Below are positions 1-4,971 of a stretch of 9,364 nucleotides of DNA, piece by piece. The DNA lies in the NCBI GenBank assembly GCA_017959485.1, contig JAGDAM010000106.1, positions 1-9,364 of the forward strand, in the 5' to 3' direction. How positions within the stretch are numbered: the stretch's first letter is position 1; every line of letters begins with the position of its first letter. A model generated the notes under the pieces. The model did no database searches and had not been told where the DNA came from. It saw only the letters and a program-made list of their open reading frames with translations. The stretch comes from Clostridia bacterium (GTDB taxonomy: Bacteria > Bacillota_A > Clostridia > Oscillospirales > CAG-272). Both the position numbers and the translations under genes were made by a program.

Positions 1-15
1 CTCCGTCTCTGACAC

Positions 16-133
16 CTTCGGGCTCTGCCCGAAGATTTCCCAAAACGCGGAGCGTTTTATTTCCCTCGGCCGCAGGCCGAACTTCACCGTACGGCGCAGC
101 CGTATGACTTCCCTGCCGAGCGCCGCGAGGCGC
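16..133. repeat. Array of five short perfect hairpins with regular 7-base links
   Basis: Five inverted repeats follow one another. Stems are 16-23/27-34 (8 bp, loop TCT), 42-48/52-58 (7 bp, loop GGA), 66-71/75-80 (6 bp, loop GCA), 90-95/99-104 (6 bp, loop GCA, extendable to 88-106 with one G.T pair) and 120-124/129-133 (5 bp, loop GCGA, with an outer GCC/GGC pairing at 115-117/137-139). Every loop is closed by a C-G pair. The links are 35-41 ATTTCCC, 59-65 ATTTCCC, 81-87 ACTTCAC and 107-113 ACTTCCC, so both link length and sequence are conserved while the stem sequences all differ. No reading frame here looks real. The array lies just upstream of the operon promoter. It could be a dispersed intergenic repeat, a transcription or mRNA-end structure for an upstream gene, or a protein-binding array. 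From memory, hairpin strings with ATTTCAC-like links occur in intergenic DNA of uncultured Clostridia; I cannot verify that here. Confidence 0.85.
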
Positions 134-146
134 GAAGGCGTTTATA

Positions 147-175
147 TTGCCTTTTTAAAGCTTTTATGATATAAT
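147..175 (+). promoter_or_regulatory. Sigma-A-type promoter upstream of coaE
   Basis: A perfect -10 hexamer TATAAT (170-175) is preceded by TG at 167-168, giving an extended -10. A -35-like TTGCCT (147-152, 4 of 6 matches to TTGACA) sits exactly 17 bases upstream. The region is AT-rich in an otherwise GC-rich window, and the predicted start is near 182, about 34 bases before the coaE ATG. The spacer contains the palindrome AAAGCTTT (157-164). All eight downstream genes are tightly packed, so this promoter may serve the whole run. An experimental transcription start is not available. Confidence 0.8.
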
Positions 176-199
176 ATACTTGTATTTTTGTTTTTATCC

Positions 200-208
200 G
201 AGGTGGAG
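200..208 (+). promoter_or_regulatory. Ribosome binding site of coaE (decides the start)
   Basis: GAGGTGGAG lies 7 bases before ATG 216. The frame stays open upstream to a TTG at 180, but that codon sits at the predicted transcription start and has no Shine-Dalgarno sequence. The extra N-terminal residues would not match the family. ATG 216 is therefore chosen. Confidence 0.8.
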
Positions 209-215
209 ATTGCAG

Positions 216-854
216 ATGAGGACGCGCAAACCGATTCTCGGCGTCACCGGCCCCAGCGGAGCCGGAAAATCGCTTTTCTGCTCGCTGTTCGCCGAAAAGG
301 GCTGGCTGGTGCTTGACTGCGACGAAATATATCACCGCCTGATATCCTCCGGCTCCTCCCTCTCGCGGAAGATCGCGTCGCCGGAGGCGTTCGGGCCGTC
401 GGTGCTCAGCGACGACGGCTCGGTCGACAGACGGGCGCTCGCCGACGTGGTTTTCGCTCCGGGCGCCCGGGAAAAGCGCAAGCTCCTGAACCGGATCTCT
501 CACAGGTACGTCAAGCTTGAGATCTGCAGAATAATGCGGGAAGCCGATGAATCCGAAATCCCCGGATACGTAATCGACGCGCCGCTGCTTTTCGAAGCCA
601 ATATGAAAAAGGACTGTGCGCTGACCGTCGCCCTGCTTGCTCCGCGCGAAACGCGCCTGCGCAGGCTGACCGAACGCGACCGGCTGCCCGAGGATAAACT
701 GAATATGCGGCTCGACTCGTCTCCCGACGACGGTTTCTACGTAAAAAGGGCCGACGTCGTGATTGTCAACGACGGGGATCCGGAAAAACTGAAAAGCGGA
801 GCCGAAACCGTAGAGGCGCTTCTTCTCACCCCCGGAGGACGGAACGATGACTGA
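216..854 (+). CDS. coaE: Dephospho-CoA kinase
   Basis: A 212-residue cytosolic kinase that phosphorylates the 3'-OH of dephospho-CoA with ATP, the final step of CoA synthesis. Length is normal for the family (about 200). Seen directly: the P-loop GVTGPSGAGKS at residues 9-19, the substrate-side segment LDCDEIYHRL at 33-42 (family D-x-D), DAPLLFEA at 121-128, and the lid motif TERD at 152-155. The C-terminal part ADVVIVNDGD matches the usual end of the P-loop fold. One oddity: the family's R-I-x-x-Q in the lid helix reads RLDSS (165-169), with Ser where Gln is usual. It is the first gene after the promoter, and its last 8 bases overlap the next gene. In many Clostridia coaE is followed by an SLT-domain gene, as here (recalled, not checked). 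The identification is firm. Confidence 0.96.
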   Translation: MRTRKPILGVTGPSGAGKSLFCSLFAEKGWLVLDCDEIYHRLISSGSSLSRKIASPEAFGPSVLSDDGSVDRRALADVVFAPGAREKRKLLNRISHRYVKLEICRIMREADESEIPGYVIDAPLLFEANMKKDCALTVALLAPRETRLRRLTERDRLPEDKLNMRLDSSPDDGFYVKRADVVIVNDGDPEKLKSGAETVEALLLTPGGRNDD

Positions 855-1437
855 CGCCGGAAGGAGAAAGGGCCTGCGGGCGGTCGCCGTTATAGCGGTC
901 GTACTGCTCTCGCTCGCCGGCGGACTCGTCTACCGGAAATTCGCCGAGAACGCGAAAAAAGCGGAATATCCGAGAAAATACGAAGCGATAGCGGCGCGCG
1001 AGGCGGAACTCGCGTGCATACCCGAATCGGCCGTCTACGCCGTGATGAAAACGGTATCGGATTTCGATCCCGCCTTCTCCTCGAAGGACGGCAGGAGCGG
1101 TCTTTTCGGTCTTACTCCCGAACTCTTCTCCGCCCTCGCCTCCGAAAAGGGAGAATCGACCGACCCGCGCCTGCTTTACGATCCCGAGGTCAGCATCGGT
1201 TTCGGATGCTTCTGGTTCGGGCAGCTCTATCGCGAATACCGATCCTGGGAAGCCGTATTTACCTGTTACGCGGCCGGGCGCGACGCAGTAGAGCGGCAGA
1301 TAACCGAAGACGGGGGATTCGATCCCTCAAAATACCCGTCCGACGTCGCAGCCCTTGCGAAAAAACTCGGACAGGCAATGAAAACGTATGAAAAACTATA
1401 TCCGGAGACCGGAGACGAAACCGGCGACGGACGGTGA
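847..1437 (+). CDS. Membrane-anchored SLT-fold protein, probable catalytically dead lytic transglycosylase
   Basis: A 196-residue protein. A short basic N-terminus precedes one membrane segment (about 10-29), which anchors an extracytoplasmic lytic-transglycosylase-like domain (about 53-165). The fold signature is readable: IPESAVYAVMKTVSDFDP (58-75) aligns with the family core of type AVIKVESGFDP, GLFGLTPE (85-92) with GLMQLMPE, YDPEVSIGFGCFWFGQL (111-127) with the D-P-x-x-N-I-x-x-G helix, and CYAAG (140-144) with AYNAG. Three conserved active-site positions are changed: catalytic Glu to Val70 (codon GTA at 1054-1056, one base from GAA), the Gln of GLMQ to Gly88, and the Asn of YNAG to Ala142. 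Active family members cleave peptidoglycan glycan strands. This one likely does not and may bind glycan or act as a scaffold (inference). Start: ATG 847 with GGAGG at 834-838, 8 bases upstream, inside the end of coaE. The polar tail is rich in Gly, Asp and Glu. Confidence 0.8.
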   Translation: MTDAGRRKGLRAVAVIAVVLLSLAGGLVYRKFAENAKKAEYPRKYEAIAAREAELACIPESAVYAVMKTVSDFDPAFSSKDGRSGLFGLTPELFSALASEKGESTDPRLLYDPEVSIGFGCFWFGQLYREYRSWEAVFTCYAAGRDAVERQITEDGGFDPSKYPSDVAALAKKLGQAMKTYEKLYPETGDETGDGR

Positions 1438-1452
1438 AAGGAAGATATAAAA

Positions 1453-2841
1453 ATGTCCGAAATGACAGCCGCCGAGGCGGAAGAACTTCTTTACAAAAAA
1501 CAGACGGTTTACGCAAAGCGCGAATCCGGCAGAATCGCGGAAGCGTACGCCTACGCCGAGGGATACAAGAAATACCTCGACGCTTCAAAAACCGAACGCG
1601 AGGCGGTGACCTCTTCGATCGAGCTCGCCGAGTCGTACGGCTTCACCGAATTCCGGTTCGGCGACGAAATCCTCCCCGGAGGAAAATATTATTACAACAA
1701 CAGGGGAAAGAATCTCTTTCTAATGAAGATCGGCACCGAAGGCGCCGAGAACGGGATCAGAATTTCCGCCGCCCATATCGACTCGCCGCGGCTCGACCTC
1801 AAGCAGGTTCCTCTCTTCGAGAGCGAGGGCTTCTGCTTCCTCAAAACGCATTATTACGGCGGCATCCGCAAATACCAGTGGGTAGCCATCCCGCTCGCGC
1901 TTCACGGAGTAGTCGCGATGGCGGACGGGAGCGTCCGCGAGATAAGGATAGCAGAGGATCCGTCTGATCCGGTTCTCTACGTCAACGACCTGCTCCCTCA
2001 CCTCGGACACAAGGACGATCTGAAACCGCTCGGTGAAGCCATCCCCGGCGAAAAGCTCAACCTGCTGGTGGGATCGGTCCCGCTCGGCGACGGCTCCGAC
2101 GCGATAAAGCTGAACGTTTTAAAGATTCTCAATGAGAAATTCGGCATTTCTGAAGAGGATTTCATCTCCGCCGAACTGTCAGCGGTTCCGGTCGGAAACG
2201 CCCGCGACGCCGGACTCGACCGCTCGATGATCTGCGGATACGGACACGACGACCGGGTCTGCGCCTATCCCGCGCTGACCGCCCTTTTCGAGTCGCTCGA
2301 TTCGCCGCACACGCTGATCTGCGTCCTCGCCGACAAGGAGGAGACCGGAAGCGACGGAAACACCGGAATGCAGTGCGACCTGCTCCTCGACGTCATCGAC
2401 GAGATCGCCCGCGCCCTCGGAAGCTCTCCGGCAGCGGTGAGAGCGGCTTCAAAGTGCCTGTCCGCCGACGTATCTGCGGCATACGACCCGAACTTCTCGG
2501 AAGCTTTCGAAAAGCGCAACAGCGCGCTCGTCTCCTGCGGCGTCGTTCTCAACAAATACACCGGCGCACGCGGAAAATCCGGCACCAACGACGCCTCGGC
2601 TGAGTTTATCGGCTGGCTTCGCGGGATCATGGCCGCGGATTCGGTCGTCTGGCAGACGGGCGAGCTCGGCAAGATCGATTACGGAGGAGGCGGAACCGTC
2701 GCCAAGTTCATCTCGAAGCACAATATCGACACCGTCGACCTCGGAGTCCCGGTGCTGTCGATGCACGCTCCCTATGAGATTATCTCCAAGGTCGACCTTT
2801 ACGAGGCGCACCGCGCCTTCGCCGCGTTCAACCGCGGCTGA
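1453..2841 (+). CDS. M18-family aminopeptidase (aspartyl aminopeptidase type)
   Basis: A 462-residue cytosolic dizinc aminopeptidase of the M18 family, which removes N-terminal residues (typically acidic ones) from peptides. The metal and catalytic signatures are all present by hand alignment: AHIDSPRLDLK with H108 and D110; GHDDR with D266 as the likely bridging Asp; DKEETGS with the catalytic/ligand pair E296-E297; SADVSAAYDP with D339; and MHAPYE with H438. The tract LNKYTGARGKSGTNDASAEF lies between the last two, as in relatives. Length is typical (about 430-480). ATG 1453 follows AAGGAAG (1438-1444) at 8 bases; a second Met at residue 4 is less well placed. It starts 15 bases after the SLT-like gene and ends 5 bases before prfA, so co-transcription is likely. 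The family assignment is firm. Preference for Asp/Glu is inferred, and I do not choose between apeA and apeB names. Confidence 0.93.
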   Translation: MSEMTAAEAEELLYKKQTVYAKRESGRIAEAYAYAEGYKKYLDASKTEREAVTSSIELAESYGFTEFRFGDEILPGGKYYYNNRGKNLFLMKIGTEGAENGIRISAAHIDSPRLDLKQVPLFESEGFCFLKTHYYGGIRKYQWVAIPLALHGVVAMADGSVREIRIAEDPSDPVLYVNDLLPHLGHKDDLKPLGEAIPGEKLNLLVGSVPLGDGSDAIKLNVLKILNEKFGISEEDFISAELSAVPVGNARDAGLDRSMICGYGHDDRVCAYPALTALFESLDSPHTLICVLADKEETGSDGNTGMQCDLLLDVIDEIARALGSSPAAVRAASKCLSADVSAAYDPNFSEAFEKRNSALVSCGVVLNKYTGARGKSGTNDASAEFIGWLRGIMAADSVVWQTGELGKIDYGGGGTVAKFISKHNIDTVDLGVPVLSMHAPYEIISKVDLYEAHRAFAAFNRG

Positions 2842-2845
2842 GGAG
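2841..2845 (+). promoter_or_regulatory. Shine-Dalgarno of prfA with abnormally short spacing
   Basis: AGGAG at 2841-2845 overlaps the M18 gene's TGA stop (2839-2841) and leaves only one base before ATG 2847; 5-9 bases is usual. Homology to other release factors (M-x-x-R-L-K start) supports this ATG, so initiation probably depends on ribosomes finishing the upstream gene (translational coupling). Confidence 0.5.
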
Positions 2846-2846
2846 T

Positions 2847-3926
2847 ATGTTCGAACGACTGAAGGAAGCCGAGAAACGCTACGAAGGGATTGAAAAAAAG
2901 CTTTCCGACCCGTCGGTGGTTTCCGACATCAACGCCTACAGGGCGCTTATGAAGGAATACAAGGAGCTGACTCCGGTTATAACCGAATACCGTCACCGCC
3001 GCGACGCCGAAAAAAGGCGTGAGGAGGCGTCCCTTCTCTGCTCTTCCGACGATCCCGAGCTGCGCGTGCTTGCCCGGGAGGAGCTTGAGGCGGCTGAAGC
3101 CGACCTGCGCGAATCCGACCGCCGGCTGACTCTCCTTCTTTTGCCTCGCGACCCGGACGACGAACACGGCGTCGTCGTCGAGATCCGCGCCTGCGCCGGC
3201 GGAGAGGAGGCCTGTCTTTTCGCCGCCGATATCTTCAGAATGTACTCGATGTACTGCGCGTCGCAGGGATTCGAGATATCCGTCGTCAGCGCAAACCGCA
3301 CCGATCTCGGAGGATTCCGCAAGCTGGTCTTTACGGCGGACGGCGTCGGCGTCTGGTCGAAGCTAAAATTCGAATCGGGAGTGCACGAAGTCAAGCGAGT
3401 CCCGGTGACCGAATCCTCCGGCAGGATCCAGACCTCGACCGTATCGGTCGCCGTTATGCCTCAGCCGGACGATATCGACGTCACACTCGATCAGAAGGAT
3501 ATCCTCTTCGAGTCCTGCAAATCGAGCGGAGCCGGAGGTCAGCACATCAACAAGACCGAATCGGCGGTGCGGCTGACCCACGTCCCGACCGGGATCGTGA
3601 TCGAATGTCAGGAGGAGCGCTCCCAACTTCAAAACCGTGAAAAAGCGATGCGCACCCTCTACGCGATGCTCTACGACCGAGAACGGCGGGAGCGCGACGA
3701 AAAAATCTCGTCCGAGCGGCGCTCGCTCATCGGAACCGGCGACCGCAGCGAACGCATCCGCGTCTACCGGTTCCAGGAAAATCTGATCTGCGACGAGAGG
3801 ATAAAATACAAGTCTCCGACTCTCGCGGCTTTTCTCAACGGAGACATGTCGGCGCTCATCGACGCGCTTGCCGCGTACGACACGGCGCTGAAGCTGAAAC
3901 ATGGAAACACGACTGATAACTGTTGA
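2847..3926 (+). CDS. prfA: Peptide chain release factor 1
   Basis: A 359-residue class I release factor that reads UAA and UAG stop codons and triggers peptidyl-tRNA hydrolysis on the ribosome. The catalytic GGQ is at residues 230-232 within SGAGGQHINKTESAVR. The stop-codon recognition tripeptide is PVT (186-188) in RVPVTESSGRIQTST, the RF1-type P-x-T rather than the SPF of RF2. The N-terminal helical domain (MFERLKEAEKRYEGIEKKL) and the length match RF1 (E. coli RF1 is 360 residues). The Gln of GGQ is normally methylated by PrmC; the prmC gene that follows prfA in many Firmicutes is not here. Its last 26 bases overlap tsaC in another frame. It begins 5 bases after the M18 stop, and its Shine-Dalgarno sequence is only one base from the ATG, so coupling to the gene before it is likely. 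Confidence 0.97.
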   Translation: MFERLKEAEKRYEGIEKKLSDPSVVSDINAYRALMKEYKELTPVITEYRHRRDAEKRREEASLLCSSDDPELRVLAREELEAAEADLRESDRRLTLLLLPRDPDDEHGVVVEIRACAGGEEACLFAADIFRMYSMYCASQGFEISVVSANRTDLGGFRKLVFTADGVGVWSKLKFESGVHEVKRVPVTESSGRIQTSTVSVAVMPQPDDIDVTLDQKDILFESCKSSGAGGQHINKTESAVRLTHVPTGIVIECQEERSQLQNREKAMRTLYAMLYDRERRERDEKISSERRSLIGTGDRSERIRVYRFQENLICDERIKYKSPTLAAFLNGDMSALIDALAAYDTALKLKHGNTTDNC

Positions 3927-4959
3927 CTCCGCCGAGCCGGACGAGGAGCTGCTCGCCGGTCCGGCGCGGACGGTGCGCGAGGGAGGTCTCGTAATCTTCC
4001 CGACCGAAACCGTCTACGGGATCGGCTCCGACGCGACGAATCCGTCGGCGTCCAAAAAAATCTATGCGGCAAAGGGGCGTCCCTCCGACAATCCGCTTAT
4101 CGTTCATATCGCTTCCCCCGAAGACGCGGAAAATATTGCGGTCACGTCGCCGCTCTACTACCGTCTCGCCGGCGCCTTTATGCCTGGGCCGCTGACGGTG
4201 ATCCTCGAAAAAAAGGACGTCATCCCCTTCGAGACCACGGGAGGTCTCCCGACCGTCGCTCTGAGATGCCCGTCCCACCCGGTCGCCCGCGCGCTGATTC
4301 GCCTCGCCGGAGTCCCGGTGGCGGCTCCCTCGGCAAACGTCTCGGGAAGGCCCTCGGCGACCGACGCCGCGACCGCATTTTCGGATTTTCGCGGCAAGGC
4401 CGACTGGATAATCGGGTCTGGCGACGCCGTGATCGGGCTTGAATCGACCATCGTGAAACCGACGTCCGACGATTCGCTTCTTCTGCTCCGTCCGGGAGCC
4501 GTAACCGCCGACGAACTCGGTATGATAGTCTCCCGCGTGGAGATCGCCGGAAGCGTCGAAGGGGTCGTAGGGCCCGACGAAAGACCGGTATGCCCGGGTA
4601 TGAAATACCGGCATTACGCTCCGGCGAAGCCGCTCACGCTGGTGAGCGGACCCGCGGAAGACCGGGCCGCCTTCCTTGCCGCAGCCGCGGCGGACGGGGC
4701 CGCGGTGATCTGCTACGAGGAGCAGGCGGACGTCATCCCGCGGGACAGAAGGATTGTCGTCGGAAAGGAAAACGACCTTGCCGCTCAGGCGCAGAGACTC
4801 TTTTCGGCGCTCAGACTCGCCGACCGTCTCCCCGGAGACCGGCTATTCGCAAATCTTCCTCCCCGTGACGGGCTCGGACTCGCCCTCCGCAACAGACTGC
4901 TCAAAGCGGCCGGGCACTCGGTAACCGACGTCACCGGATTTTCAAATAACCAAGGATAA
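3901..4959 (+). CDS. tsaC: L-threonylcarbamoyladenylate synthase, long YwlC/Sua5 type
   Basis: A 352-residue enzyme that makes threonylcarbamoyl-AMP from Thr, bicarbonate and ATP, the first step of t6A37 modification of ANN-decoding tRNAs. The YrdC domain spans about 15-200: FPTETVYGIGSDA (33-45), KGRPSDNPLIVH (58-69, with the K-x-R nucleotide contacts K58 and R60), APSANVSGRPS (142-152, S-x-N motif), IGLESTIV and LLRPGAVT. The linker CPGMKYRHYAPAKPL (231-245), known in Sua5 to close over the active site, joins a C-terminal Sua5 domain ending GLALRNRLLKAAGH. Length fits B. subtilis YwlC (about 346). ATG 3901 lies inside prfA (26-base overlap), without a clear Shine-Dalgarno sequence, so coupling to prfA is likely. 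In B. subtilis the order is prfA-prmC-ywlC; here prmC is missing. Its TAA is in the same frame as the following gene, 12 bases upstream. Confidence 0.95.
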   Translation: METRLITVDSAEPDEELLAGPARTVREGGLVIFPTETVYGIGSDATNPSASKKIYAAKGRPSDNPLIVHIASPEDAENIAVTSPLYYRLAGAFMPGPLTVILEKKDVIPFETTGGLPTVALRCPSHPVARALIRLAGVPVAAPSANVSGRPSATDAATAFSDFRGKADWIIGSGDAVIGLESTIVKPTSDDSLLLLRPGAVTADELGMIVSRVEIAGSVEGVVGPDERPVCPGMKYRHYAPAKPLTLVSGPAEDRAAFLAAAAADGAAVICYEEQADVIPRDRRIVVGKENDLAAQAQRLFSALRLADRLPGDRLFANLPPRDGLGLALRNRLLKAAGHSVTDVTGFSNNQG

Positions 4960-4971
4960 CTATTACCCGAA

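Noticed and set aside
16..133. CRISPR array
   Set aside because: The conserved elements are 7-base links and the variable elements are self-complementary stems. There are no 25-40 base repeats, no protospacer-like spacers and no cas genes.
135..156. Possible rho-independent terminator (AAGGC...GCCTT followed by T residues)
   Set aside because: The stem is only 5 bp with a 9-base loop, and it overlaps the -35 box of a good promoter, so it is likely incidental.
180..215. Upstream TTG extension of coaE
   Set aside because: TTG 180 coincides with the expected transcription start and lacks a ribosome binding site. ATG 216 has a strong one and gives the normal CoaE N-terminus.
84..503. 139-codon open frame on the minus strand
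   Set aside because: It runs antisense through coaE, the promoter and the hairpin array. Its composition is Arg/Ala-rich, as expected of a shadow frame in GC-rich DNA, and it has no recognisable domain.
1434..1967. 177-codon plus-strand frame overlapping the M18 gene
   Set aside because: It is an Arg-rich alternate frame of the aminopeptidase, which has all its metal-site motifs in the other frame.
3856..4614. 252-codon minus-strand open frame opposite tsaC
   Set aside because: It is antisense to a well-supported gene, rich in Arg/Gly/Asp/Val as mirror frames are, and shows no domain motif.
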